NCBI RefSeq assembly: GCF_014196915.1
Contig: NZ_JACIEP010000002.1
Coordinates: 496,001-560,000, forward strand
DNA length: 64,000 nt
Direction: 5' to 3'
DNA from: Dysgonomonas hofstadii
GTDB taxonomy: Bacteria; Bacteroidota; Bacteroidia; Bacteroidales; Dysgonomonadaceae
Part shown: positions 55,323 to 64,000 of the stretch, piece after piece
Numbering within the stretch: position 1 is the first letter of the stretch
Layout of the letters: each line of letters opens with the position of its first letter
The notes under the pieces: model-generated
The model's input: only the letters and a program-made list of their open reading frames with translations
What the model was told of the DNA's origin: nothing
Database searches by the model: none
Made by a program: the position numbers and the translations under genes

Positions 55323-56674
55323 TGTTTATTCAATTTTCTGTACAATGCAAACCGACTGATCCCGAGAAGATCGGCAGCTTTACTCATATTCCCCTCGCTC
55401 ACTTCCAGCGCTCTGTTGATAGTTGTATATTCAAGTTCTTCAAGATTAAAGATTTCATCCTTTTTTGCCTTCACTACCTTTCTATTATTTATATTCAAAT
55501 CTTCGGGATATAATACTTTTTTCGAAGAAAGAATAACTGCACGCTCTACTACATTCTGAAGTTCCCGAACATTTCCCGGCCAAGAATAGTTAAGTAGAAG
55601 TTTTTTAGTTTCATTCGAAATTGTACTTATATCTTTTTTATACTTCAGGTTGAATTTGGATAAGAAGTATTCAGTAAGAAGAATTATGTCATTTCCACGC
55701 TCACGCAGAGGAGGTAAGTTTATTTCTATGGTATTAATACGATACAACAGGTCTTGCCGAAAATCACCTTTTTCAACTAATGAGTAAATATCAGCATTGG
55801 TAGCAGTAATAAAGCGAACATCGATAGGTATCGTATTCACTGAACCCAAACGAATTATCTGCTTTTTTTCTATCGTAGTCAATAGTTTAGACTGCATTGC
55901 GGGTAGTAGGTTCGCTATCTCATCTAAAAAAAGTGTCCCGTCCGAAGCAACTTCAATCCGTCCTTGTTTTTCTTTTTTAGCATCTGTAAATGCACCTTTC
56001 TCATACCCAAACAATTCGCTTTCGAAAAGAGATTCGGATATACTTCCCAGATCGATAGGAATAAAAACTTTGTCTGCACGAGGTGAATTGTTGTGTATAG
56101 TGCGAGCTATCAAATCTTTTCCTGTTCCATTTTCGCCAAGTAGCAGAATATTTGCTTCCGTTTCAGACATTTTTTCTATTACACTAAAAACCTCTTGCAT
56201 TTGCTCACACTCGCCAATAATCTCAACAGCAGACTCTGATGTTACAGCATTTAAACGTTTCTCCAAACTTATAACTTCATTTTGGGTCTCCTTTATCTTC
56301 AATGCCGAAAAAATCGTAGCCAATAGCTTATCGTTCTCCCACGGTTTAGCAATAAAATCTGTAGCTCCCATTTTTATAGCCTTCACAGCCTTTACTGTAT
56401 CTGCATAGGCTGTCATTAGAACAACTATCGCTTTAGGGTCGATTTTCAGTATCTTATCCAACCACATGAAGCCCTCTTTACCACTCGATACATCTTTGCC
56501 GAAGTTCATATCCAGAATAATGATATCAGGCTTTAGGTCAGACATAAAATGTAATATATTTTCGGGCTTGGTACTTACTTTTATTTTTTCGACATGATTA
56601 TGCAGAAGCGTATTCAGAGCAAACAAAATATCTTCATTATCGTCTATAATCAGGATTCTCCCTTTTTTTTCCAT
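55319..56674 (-). CDS. Sigma-54-dependent response regulator, NtrC family
   Basis: A 451-residue activator. The receiver has Asp55 in ILDMNF and Lys110 in IAKPW; the AAA+ domain has the Walker A GENGTGKD (180-187), the GAFTDA loop that contacts sigma-54 (227-232), and the R-finger/sensor regions; the C-terminal Fis-type helix-turn-helix includes NMSKAADLLGISRFALYRKL. When phosphorylated by the adjacent kinase it should open sigma-54 promoters. The divergent TolC operon with a -24/-12-like site is the natural target. Confidence 0.95.
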   Translation of the reverse strand: MEKKGRILIIDDNEDILFALNTLLHNHVEKIKVSTKPENILHFMSDLKPDIIILDMNFGKDVSSGKEGFMWLDKILKIDPKAIVVLMTAYADTVKAVKAIKMGATDFIAKPWENDKLLATIFSALKIKETQNEVISLEKRLNAVTSESAVEIIGECEQMQEVFSVIEKMSETEANILLLGENGTGKDLIARTIHNNSPRADKVFIPIDLGSISESLFESELFGYEKGAFTDAKKEKQGRIEVASDGTLFLDEIANLLPAMQSKLLTTIEKKQIIRLGSVNTIPIDVRFITATNADIYSLVEKGDFRQDLLYRINTIEINLPPLRERGNDIILLTEYFLSKFNLKYKKDISTISNETKKLLLNYSWPGNVRELQNVVERAVILSSKKVLYPEDLNINNRKVVKAKKDEIFNLEELEYTTINRALEVSEGNMSKAADLLGISRFALYRKLNKQ

Positions 56675-56752
56675 TAAATGTCTTATTGTTGAGATTAACT
56701 ACCGCTAAGGTATAGAATAAAACAGAATATAAAAGTGCGTTTTCGAACTTAT

Positions 56753-56778
56753 TTTGTGTGATAATGCACGTACACAAA
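56753..56778. promoter_or_regulatory. Inverted repeat, possible activator site
   Basis: TTTGTGT (56753-56759) and ACACAAA (56772-56778) form a 7-bp inverted repeat with a 12-base spacer, about 60 bases upstream of the -24 element. A TACCTTTG box for the divergent regulator gene overlaps it on the - strand (56775-56782). Confidence 0.45.
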
Positions 56779-56824
56779 GGTATCCACAATTTGTATTTAA
56801 TTAATATATAGGAAATTACAGTTG

Positions 56825-56839
56825 TGGCATAATAGTTGA
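56825..56839 (+). promoter_or_regulatory. Sigma-54-like -24/-12 promoter of the export operon
   Basis: TGGCAT, five bases, then TTGA reads as the -24/-12 consensus TGGCAC-N5-TTGC with two mismatches, including the C of the -12 GC. The start would be near 56851, 15 bases before the ATG at 56866. Confidence 0.5.
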
Positions 56840-56865
56840 ATATTTTTTTTATAATCAGATGCTAT

Positions 56866-58350
56866 ATGAAGAAAACTATCTGTTATATATTATTTTCAAT
56901 TTCTTTTTCGTTATCCATCGACGGAGAAGAATTGAGCAACGACACCTTACAATTAGATGTATTGCAAGCAATTAGAATTGCCCGTACACAATCGCCCGAT
57001 GTGTTAGTGGCCCGTCATAGTTTTCGATCATCTTATTGGAACTATTGTTATTATAAAGCGAACTTCAAACCAACACTAAGCTTTTCGTCTATCCCATATT
57101 ATAATAATCAAATCAATATTGTAACGATGGAGGACGGAACATCTAAATACATCAGGCAGAAGCAACTGAGAACAGACGGTAATCTGTCTATCACTCAAAA
57201 TATACCTTGGACAGGAGGAAGCATTTCTGTAAACACAAGCTTGCAGCGGCTCGATATACTAGGCTCTCAAAAATATCATACTTACAAGACTAATCCTGTC
57301 AATATTATTTTGCAGCAGTCTGTTTTTGGGTACAACTCGCTGAAATGGGACAGGAAAATAGAACCTCTGCGCTTCGAAGAGGCTAAGAAAGAATATGTAG
57401 AAACCCTCGAACTGGTATCAGTAAATACTGTAACGAAGTTTTTTAATTTAGCAAGATCGCAATCTAATCTCGAAATAGCACATGTCAATTTTGCTAATGC
57501 CGATACCCTATACACCTTTGCCAAAGGAAGATACAACATCGGTACTATAACCGAGAATGAAATGCTACAACTGGAAATCAACCGCTTGACAGAAGAAAGC
57601 AATATGTTTAATGCACAGTTAGAAGTCGATGATTGTATGGAAGAACTTCGAACATATTTAGGCATAACAGATGAAGTAGTTATAAAAACAGACATAACGC
57701 ATCAAATACCCGAAATAGCGATAAACCCTGAAGATGCTCTTCTCAAAGCGGTAAATAACAGTTCCGACATTGTAAGTATGGAGCGTCGGAAACGAGAAAG
57801 CGAAAGCAATGTAGCCTATGCTAAATCACAAGCCGGATTGAAGGCTGACATATATGCTCAATTGGGATTAACCCAAACGGGCGACAGATTCAATAGGGTG
57901 TACAAAGACCCTCAAAACCATCAGTATGTCGAACTGGGAATCAGAATCCCGATATTGGACTGGGGAAGAGGGAAAGGTAGAATAAGTGTAGCCAAATCGA
58001 ACCGAGATATGGTATATACACAAGTCGATCAGGACAGAACAAATTTTGAACTGAATGTAAATAAATTGGTCAAACAGTTTAATTTACAGGTATCGCGCGT
58101 AAGAGTAGCTGTGAAAACAGATTATACAGCAAGCAGAAGAAACGACATAGCCCGCAAACTTTATATACTCGGACGTTCCACTATCTTAGATATGAATGCG
58201 GCTATTACCGAGCAAAATTCGGCACGAAAAAATTATATCAATACTTTATACAACTATTGGCAATTATATTATACAATAAGAAGTATAACATTATTCGATT
58301 TTGAAAAAAACATTCAACTAACTGAAGATTATAACGCTTTGATAAGATAA
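56866..58350 (+). CDS. TolC-family outer-membrane efflux protein
   Basis: A 494-residue outer-membrane channel protein from the ATG at 56866 (MKKTICYILFSISFS signal peptide; an upstream TTG at 56836 overlaps the promoter and is rejected). The tandem repeat of the family is visible: LQLDVLQAIRIARTQSPDV in the first half and AINPEDALLKAVNNSSDI in the second, each leading into long helices. It forms the outer exit of the export system, 4 bases before the HlyD gene. Confidence 0.88.
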   Translation: MKKTICYILFSISFSLSIDGEELSNDTLQLDVLQAIRIARTQSPDVLVARHSFRSSYWNYCYYKANFKPTLSFSSIPYYNNQINIVTMEDGTSKYIRQKQLRTDGNLSITQNIPWTGGSISVNTSLQRLDILGSQKYHTYKTNPVNIILQQSVFGYNSLKWDRKIEPLRFEEAKKEYVETLELVSVNTVTKFFNLARSQSNLEIAHVNFANADTLYTFAKGRYNIGTITENEMLQLEINRLTEESNMFNAQLEVDDCMEELRTYLGITDEVVIKTDITHQIPEIAINPEDALLKAVNNSSDIVSMERRKRESESNVAYAKSQAGLKADIYAQLGLTQTGDRFNRVYKDPQNHQYVELGIRIPILDWGRGKGRISVAKSNRDMVYTQVDQDRTNFELNVNKLVKQFNLQVSRVRVAVKTDYTASRRNDIARKLYILGRSTILDMNAAITEQNSARKNYINTLYNYWQLYYTIRSITLFDFEKNIQLTEDYNALIR

Positions 58351-58354
58351 GACA

Positions 58355-59605
58355 ATGGATATAAAAATAGATAAGAAACCTTTTTTGATACGATATAAGT
58401 TTTATATTTTAGGAGGAGTTGCCTTATTGGGACTCTTAATATACCTATTGATTATTTCCACAGGACCATCAAGACAGCGCCAAAGTAAAGACAATTTATT
58501 GATATCGGAAGCAAAGAACGATAAATTTCTTGAATATCTCGATCTGGAAGGTATAGCCCAGCCTAAGCTGACCGTCAAACTCAACAGTATGGAGTCAGGG
58601 CTAGTAGATCGTATTGTGGCGGATGAAGGCAATATGCTAAGGAAAGGAGATACAATCTTAATACTAATAAATCTGGAATTGAATAAAATAATAGAAAACG
58701 AATACAACGACCTTGAAAAACAACGAATCTTATACCGCGAAAAACTTTTGCAGATGGAACAGAAAACATCAGAACTGAAACGTAACACAATGAAAACAGT
58801 TTATGATCTGAACCGGTTGAGCAAGCAGCACGAATTGGATAAAGAAGAATATGCCATAGGAATAAAAAGTAAGGCTCAACTGGATATATCTACCAATGAA
58901 TATAGTTATAATCAGAAGAATGCAAAACTTCTTTTGCAAGAATTACAGCAAGACTCTGTGAAAAACATCTATCAAAAAGATCTGTTGAAAGCAGATATGG
59001 AACGTGAAGAAAAAAAATACTTGCATAGTAGGGAAAGATTGGGCGAACTGATTGTGCGAGCACCAATTGACGGACAATTGAGTTTTCTCAGTGTAATACT
59101 TGGCGAACGCGTCAATGCCGGAACAAATATTGGAGAGCTGAAAGATATGTCTAACATGAAGATTATGACCAGTGTCAGCGAATATTATATAGATCGCATT
59201 TCGCTGGGACTCCCTGCAAGCATTATTTACAATAATGAAAAGTACAATATGGTGATATCCAAAATCAATCCTGAAGTAAAAGACCGAAATTTTGAGATCG
59301 ACTTACTCTTTACAGACAAAGTGCCCGACAATATTCGCATAGGAAAAACCTATCGCATTCAAATAGAAATGGGCCAGCCCGAAAACGCGCTAGTTATCAA
59401 CAAAGGTAATTTCTACCAATCCACGGGTGGGCAATGGATATTCAAACTAAACAAAAATGAAGACAAGGCTACCAAAGCTGCTATTGTAGTTGGAAGGCAA
59501 AATCCATTACAATACGAGGTGTTGGAAGGGCTCGAAGAAGGAGACAAAGTCATTGTCTCAGGATACGATAATTTTGGAGATGTGCAAGAATTGATATTAA
59601 ACTAA
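58355..59605 (+). CDS. HlyD/MacA-type membrane fusion protein
   Basis: A 416-residue periplasmic adaptor with an N-terminal membrane anchor (about residues 13-33), a lipoyl/barrel half (SGLVDRIVADEGNMLRKGD), a helical hairpin of about 90 residues, the second half (LIVRAPIDGQLSFLSVILGERVNAG), and a C-terminal beta domain. It links the inner-membrane ABC transporter to the TolC channel. A 75-base gap precedes the ATPase gene. Confidence 0.9.
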   Translation: MDIKIDKKPFLIRYKFYILGGVALLGLLIYLLIISTGPSRQRQSKDNLLISEAKNDKFLEYLDLEGIAQPKLTVKLNSMESGLVDRIVADEGNMLRKGDTILILINLELNKIIENEYNDLEKQRILYREKLLQMEQKTSELKRNTMKTVYDLNRLSKQHELDKEEYAIGIKSKAQLDISTNEYSYNQKNAKLLLQELQQDSVKNIYQKDLLKADMEREEKKYLHSRERLGELIVRAPIDGQLSFLSVILGERVNAGTNIGELKDMSNMKIMTSVSEYYIDRISLGLPASIIYNNEKYNMVISKINPEVKDRNFEIDLLFTDKVPDNIRIGKTYRIQIEMGQPENALVINKGNFYQSTGGQWIFKLNKNEDKATKAAIVVGRQNPLQYEVLEGLEEGDKVIVSGYDNFGDVQELILN

Positions 59606-59680
59606 AATGTAATATAAGAAAAATTTCAATTTTACACTAGTTCTTTTTCCACTACAATAAAAAGAAATAAAAACAAAAAT

Positions 59681-60361
59681 ATGAAGGCTATGATTAAGAC
59701 AGAAAACCTAAAAAAAGTATTCCGCACAGAAGATGTGGAAACATGGGCGCTGCGCGATATAAATATTGAAATAAAAGAAGGCGAATTTGTTGCCATAATG
59801 GGGCCTTCGGGTTGCGGAAAATCGACTTTGTTAAATATTTTCGGATTACTGGATAATCCTACTGGAGGCAAATATATTTTGAATGAAAAGGATATAAGTA
59901 ATTTCAGTGAATCGCAACTTACTGATGTACGCAAGGGACTAATTGGATTTGTATTCCAAAGTTTCAATTTGATCGACGAATTGACTGTCTTCGAAAATAT
60001 AGAACTTCCACTACTTTATATGGGACTTTCATCAGCAGAACGTAAAAAGCAAGTTAACGAAGCTATGGACAGAATGGGAATCACACATCGCGAAAAGCAT
60101 TTTCCGCAACAACTATCGGGCGGTCAGCAACAGCGTGTAGCCATAGCCCGTGCAGTAGTAGCCAACCCCAAACTGATTCTTGCCGACGAGCCTACGGGTA
60201 ACTTGGATTCGAAGAATGGAGAGGAAGTAATGAACCTACTCACGGAACTAAACAACAGTGGAACGACTATCGTAATGGTGACGCACAGCCAGCACGATGC
60301 CGACTATGCAGCCAGAATTATCCGACTATTTGACGGACAAATAGTAATGGAGGAGAAATAG
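59681..60361 (+). CDS. ABC transporter ATPase, MacB/LolD type
   Basis: A 226-residue ATPase with Walker [10 protein letters not shown] (41-49), the Q-loop in [12 protein letters not shown], signature LSGGQQQR, Walker [12 protein letters not shown] and the H-loop MVTHSQHD. The class powers export or extraction from the inner membrane rather than import. It is followed after 24 bases by its permease. Confidence 0.95.
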   Translation: MKAMIKTENLKKVFRTEDVETWALRDINIEIKEGEFVAIMGPSGCGKSTLLNIFGLLDNPTGGKYILNEKDISNFSESQLTDVRKGLIGFVFQSFNLIDELTVFENIELPLLYMGLSSAERKKQVNEAMDRMGITHREKHFPQQLSGGQQQRVAIARAVVANPKLILADEPTGNLDSKNGEEVMNLLTELNNSGTTIVMVTHSQHDADYAARIIRLFDGQIVMEEK

Positions 60362-60385
60362 CCTGATCAATTAAAGAGTAAAACT

Positions 60386-62737
60386 ATGCTGAAACATTAT
60401 TTAAAAATAGCCCTCCGGGGATTGTACAAAGATAAGGCTTTTGCCGTTATCAATATTGTGGGATTAGCGGTTGCCATTACGTGCAGTTTCCTGTTGATAT
60501 TTTGGATTAAATTCGAAACCAGCTTCGAAGATATTTATCCGAATAGAGACCGAATATACAAGCTCATTATAGAGGAAGAAAGGAAAGACGGGATATATTA
60601 CAGTGATCGTATGCGAGATCAATCCCAAAAGTTGAAGGACAGCTATCCACAAATTGAAAGTGCTACCTTTTTTGTTAACTATCATACACAGTTGACAGTA
60701 GATGGCAATACCGGAGATGGCATATTGGCTAATGTGGCTGCTTCCAATTACGATTTCTTGCGAATGTTTGCTTTGGAATATATTGAAGGTTCTCCACAAG
60801 CGGTATTCAATAATAAGGGAAGTGTAATATTGACAGAAGAAGGCAGCAAATTATTCTTTGGAAAAGAATCTCCGATAGGAAAGAAACTCAAATATTATAG
60901 AAATATATTGACAGTAGAAGCTGTAGTGAAATTGCCTGAAAACACAAACTTACAATTCGATGTACTTATGTCCTCAGAAAGAGGAATGGATTCGGGAATG
61001 CAGTTTATCATGCTCCGTGAAAATGAACAAATGACAGCGAGTCTGCAAGAGCAGCTTTCGCGACTTTTAACCACAGGACAAGAGACACAAAAGACGATAA
61101 CAGTACAGAAACTAAGTGATGTTCACTTACACACTCAGGCTGACATAAAAGGGAAAGATAGTTATGGAATAAAATTTAAATATGGTAATTATACTCAAAT
61201 TATTTATTTTTCTGTAGCTGTATTGCTTATCTTACTGATGGCGGTTATCAACTATGTCAACACATCTATAGCCCGTGCCATGAGCCGGATGAAGGAAGTG
61301 GGAGTGCGTAAGGTGACAGGAGCTAAACGAAAAGAATTGATTGAGCGCTTTCTCTTCGAGTCATTTATTATTACTGCAATAGGAATTATACTGTCTTTTA
61401 CTTTTACCAAATATATTTTCCCGCAATTTAGTGAATTGATGGGCAACAAGGTCGATCTGCTATTCGATTGGCAAACAATAGGCATAGCAGCCATACTATG
61501 TATCGCAATATCAGGTCTTTCGGGAGGATATGCCGCTTTCTATCTTTCTTCGTTTAAGCCCGCAATTATCTTGAAGGGCGGAGCAAAAACAGACTCTAAA
61601 GAACGTTTGCGAAAAGGGCTTCTGGGAGTACAGTTTTTCCTTTCTGTAGGTATTCTTATCTGCACTGTATTTATTTACAAACAGATTGATACTATATTCA
61701 ATGAAAGCACGGGAATGAACCGGAAAAATATTCTTGTGTTGGACACCAGTCTGTGGTATGAGTCCGAAAATTTTATTAAAATCATTAAACAAGAAAATCC
61801 GAATATCATTGATGCCTCTATGGCAAACTGCCCGCCATACAATGCACAATGGTCATACACAGGACAAACATGGGAAGGCAACAATAAGGATATGAGCAAT
61901 GTGAGTTTTACCCGAGTATTTTGTGATAGTCATTATGCGAGCACATTTGGACTGGAGCTGATACAAGGCGAATTTATTAAGCCCAACCTGCCCTGGTTTG
62001 GACAACCAGACCCTGAGAATGAGTCCCAAAACATTGTTGTCAACGAAGCTTTTGTACGACTAATGGAAGTCGACAACCCAATAGGAGTGACAGTAGGAGC
62101 GGGTAAAATAATTGGGGTAGTAAAGGACTTTAACTTTAAACCACTAAAAGAAAAAATATCACCTTTTATTATGTGCTTCAATCCTGAGAATCAAATATAT
62201 ATGTATATCAAAACAACAGGAAAAGACAAACAGGCTACATTGGACTATATACTCAAAAAATATAAAGAGATGAAACCCGATTGGGCAAACCGTCCAATAG
62301 TGTATAACACTGTCGATGATGATTATAACAAGATGTACGAAGATGAGATACGTTCGGCAAGGGTATTATCCATTTTTTCCATTATTTCTCTTTTCTTGTC
62401 ATTGATGGGTGTTGTCAGTATGGTATCATTTATGATAGAGAAGCGAAGCAAAGAAATAGCCATCCGAAAAATCAATGGAGCCAAAACGCACGATATTATT
62501 CTCCTTTTCTGGAAAGATATTGTAAAAACAGCAGCAATAGCTTCTGCACTTGTCATACCTATCTGTTATATTCTAATGCACAACTGGCTTGAAGGATACG
62601 CCTACCGTGCAACACTTAGCTGGTGGATATTTGCGGCTGTACCAGTCTTGTTAATACTACTGACTTGCCTGATAATTGGTATGCAAATTATATATACAGC
62701 AGGTCAACGCCCGGTTGAGTCATTGCGAAATGAATAA
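60386..62737 (+). CDS. FtsX/MacB-type ABC permease, double-domain
   Basis: A 783-residue membrane protein with two copies of the MacB-PCD plus FtsX arrangement. Helix near residue 20 (FAVINIVGLAVAITCSFLLIFW), a three-helix bundle around 275-400 carrying MKEVGVRKVTGAKR, a second N-terminal-type helix near 405-430, and a final bundle with EIAIRKINGAKTHDIILLFWKD. This type is common in Bacteroidetes and works as a mechanotransmitter with TolC partners for small molecules, peptides or lipids. The cargo is unknown. Confidence 0.93.
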   Translation: MLKHYLKIALRGLYKDKAFAVINIVGLAVAITCSFLLIFWIKFETSFEDIYPNRDRIYKLIIEEERKDGIYYSDRMRDQSQKLKDSYPQIESATFFVNYHTQLTVDGNTGDGILANVAASNYDFLRMFALEYIEGSPQAVFNNKGSVILTEEGSKLFFGKESPIGKKLKYYRNILTVEAVVKLPENTNLQFDVLMSSERGMDSGMQFIMLRENEQMTASLQEQLSRLLTTGQETQKTITVQKLSDVHLHTQADIKGKDSYGIKFKYGNYTQIIYFSVAVLLILLMAVINYVNTSIARAMSRMKEVGVRKVTGAKRKELIERFLFESFIITAIGIILSFTFTKYIFPQFSELMGNKVDLLFDWQTIGIAAILCIAISGLSGGYAAFYLSSFKPAIILKGGAKTDSKERLRKGLLGVQFFLSVGILICTVFIYKQIDTIFNESTGMNRKNILVLDTSLWYESENFIKIIKQENPNIIDASMANCPPYNAQWSYTGQTWEGNNKDMSNVSFTRVFCDSHYASTFGLELIQGEFIKPNLPWFGQPDPENESQNIVVNEAFVRLMEVDNPIGVTVGAGKIIGVVKDFNFKPLKEKISPFIMCFNPENQIYMYIKTTGKDKQATLDYILKKYKEMKPDWANRPIVYNTVDDDYNKMYEDEIRSARVLSIFSIISLFLSLMGVVSMVSFMIEKRSKEIAIRKINGAKTHDIILLFWKDIVKTAAIASALVIPICYILMHNWLEGYAYRATLSWWIFAAVPVLLILLTCLIIGMQIIYTAGQRPVESLRNE

Positions 62738-62749
62738 AAATAACGAATT

Positions 62750-64000
62750 ATGAAAAAGAGTAAAGAATTATGGATAATAATCCTTCTGCCAGCTTTCCTG
62801 ATAGCCTGTGGTGGAGGAAAGAAACAAACATTAGAGGCAGAAAAAGTTGATGAAGCCACAATTGCTCCCCGAGATTCTATGCAACACTCCAGGGTGGTAT
62901 ACAATGCTACAGAGGAAACAAGTTTTAGTAAAGTAGAAAAGCCTAAAATTGGGAAACGAATAGTAAGCCAGGACCTCGTTAAACTAAATTTAGCACAACA
63001 AAATCTGGAAGAAAAAGAAACAAATTTAGATGAGTTTTACACTAAAGTAAACTATGTAAAATTACAACATCATTTGACAGATAAAGGTTTAGGGTTTTTA
63101 GGCAATGCCGACATTAAAAGATATACTAAACACGAAAAAGGAGAGAGTGTCACTTCTATGGGAGGGTTCAATTCGAAAGTTTATCTTACCGAGAACAATA
63201 TTGTGGCAGGAGATAATTATCTGGGCTATCATGTATATAACAATACTGGTGAATTTTTATATACGCTGGCATCATGGGATCAGTTGCCTCAATATGACAG
63301 CGGGACAAACACTATAACCTATTATACCAACGATGTGAGAACTGAAATCAGAAATTTTTCGATATGGGGCAATAGAGCACTTATCAGCGTAAGGGAGGAC
63401 ACACTTTATCATACTCATATATATAATATAGAGAGACAAGAAGGTATAATGGCTTTTAGTTACATGTCACCTGCATTTATAATTAATGATAATTTATTTC
63501 TGGCATACAATGGTAGTATCAGTTTCAAAGATGGGGACAATTATCTCAATTTGATTTCATATTCCAAACAGAACAATTTACTCAAACCCACGTCCTTCCG
63601 CAACTACAATCCCGGGGCTACAACAAAAGGGCGAAGATATAGTCCCGAATATCATACTTTTACTTACTACAACAATGTATTGACTACACGTCAGGCGTAC
63701 AATGATACTATCTATAGGATAAAAGACGAAAATACTCTGGAAGCTGTCTATGTACTAAATTCTGGTGCTATGAAATTATCTAACCAAGATGCTAGTTCCG
63801 AGAATAAAGAAAATAAGCTTATCATCAAAAGATGGCTGGAAACTGATGACTTTATATTTATTTTGTCTACTGTAGATCAAGACTTTCAGAATAATAGAAG
63901 AGACGGGAAAGTAAAGTTCAGGTACTATTATTATTACAAGAAGGAAGGTAAGTTGTATATGAAAGAGAGCAAATCACTTTATCCTGAAGAATACACTTTT
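62750..64000 (+). CDS. Lipoprotein of unknown function, 3' end beyond window
   Basis: From ATG at 62750 the frame stays open to the last base (417 codons seen). It begins with a lipoprotein signal (lipobox FLIACGG). The body has many Tyr/Asn-rich strands (NLFLAYNGSISFKDGDN, EYHTFTYYNN) in a repeated pattern that suggests a six-bladed propeller-type fold, as in many Bacteroidetes lipoproteins, but I cannot name a family. It starts 12 bases after the permease and so belongs to the export operon; it could be a cargo sensor or an accessory factor. Confidence 0.7.
   Translation, partial: MKKSKELWIIILLPAFLIACGGGKKQTLEAEKVDEATIAPRDSMQHSRVVYNATEETSFSKVEKPKIGKRIVSQDLVKLNLAQQNLEEKETNLDEFYTKVNYVKLQHHLTDKGLGFLGNADIKRYTKHEKGESVTSMGGFNSKVYLTENNIVAGDNYLGYHVYNNTGEFLYTLASWDQLPQYDSGTNTITYYTNDVRTEIRNFSIWGNRALISVREDTLYHTHIYNIERQEGIMAFSYMSPAFIINDNLFLAYNGSISFKDGDNYLNLISYSKQNNLLKPTSFRNYNPGATTKGRRYSPEYHTFTYYNNVLTTRQAYNDTIYRIKDENTLEAVYVLNSGAMKLSNQDASSENKENKLIIKRWLETDDFIFILSTVDQDFQNNRRDGKVKFRYYYYYKKEGKLYMKESKSLYPEEYTF

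Noticed and set aside
56836-56865. Upstream TTG start for the TolC-like gene
   Set aside because: It overlaps the -24/-12-like site, and the ATG at 56866 begins a clear signal peptide.

Overview
The window looks like a chromosomal segment from a low-GC Bacteroidales bacterium, most like Dysgonomonas or a close relative; the genus is an inference. The evidence is a SusC/SusD pair, a hybrid two-component regulator, many Bac-type lipoprotein and secretion signals, promoters of the TTTG / TAnnTTTG type, and weak A-rich ribosome sites. No rRNA, tRNA, CRISPR array, transposase or prophage gene was seen.

Bases 1-12365 (+ strand) hold a run of secreted glycan-degrading enzymes without its own transporter in view: a GH36-type alpha-galactosidase cut by the window edge, two GH2 enzymes, a GH88 unsaturated glucuronyl hydrolase, a CE15 glucuronoyl esterase, a protein that is only the C-terminal part of a GH35 beta-galactosidase, and a GH3 beta-glucosidase. 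A GNAT acetyltransferase and murF follow as housekeeping genes.

Bases 14695-47088 are a nearly complete pectin (homogalacturonan) utilisation locus. The outer part is on the - strand from 36754 down to 22855: SusC, SusD, a surface beta-helix lipoprotein, GH28, GH105, PL1, CE8, CE12 and an alpha/beta esterase. It faces a divergent 1479-residue HTCS sensor-regulator. The inner part is two operons. On the - strand are uxaC-kduI-DUF4861-kdgK-kduD-(four-helix-bundle insert)-eda-exuT; on the + strand are DUF4861-uxaB-NTF2-like-HIT-uxaA. Together they take both saturated galacturonate (UxaC, UxaB, UxaA) and unsaturated uronate (GH105/GH88, KduI, KduD) to 2-keto-3-deoxygluconate, then by KdgK and Eda to pyruvate and glyceraldehyde 3-phosphate. 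Two perfect TGTGTGCGCACACA palindromes bracket the uxaC promoter, and a 13/14 copy lies inside the first gene of the uxaB operon, which suggests one shared repressor that is not encoded here.

Bases 47221-52587 hold a glycerol module (glpD-glpK-glpF on -, glpR divergent on +) with repeated CGAAAC boxes, and a 57-residue unknown ORF. An OmpA-like lipoprotein follows. Bases 54033-64000 encode an NtrB/NtrC-type pair divergent from a TolC-HlyD-ABC ATPase-FtsX permease export system with a sigma-54-like promoter, ending in a lipoprotein cut by the window edge.

The least explained items are the two DUF4861 proteins tied to uronate operons, the catalytic-domain-less GH35 relative, a family of five intergenic repeats made of a 9-bp duplicated unit whose core tetramer differs from copy to copy, an AT-rich inverted-repeat cassette carrying a four-helix-bundle gene inside the uronate operon, and long hairpins in two operon gaps.
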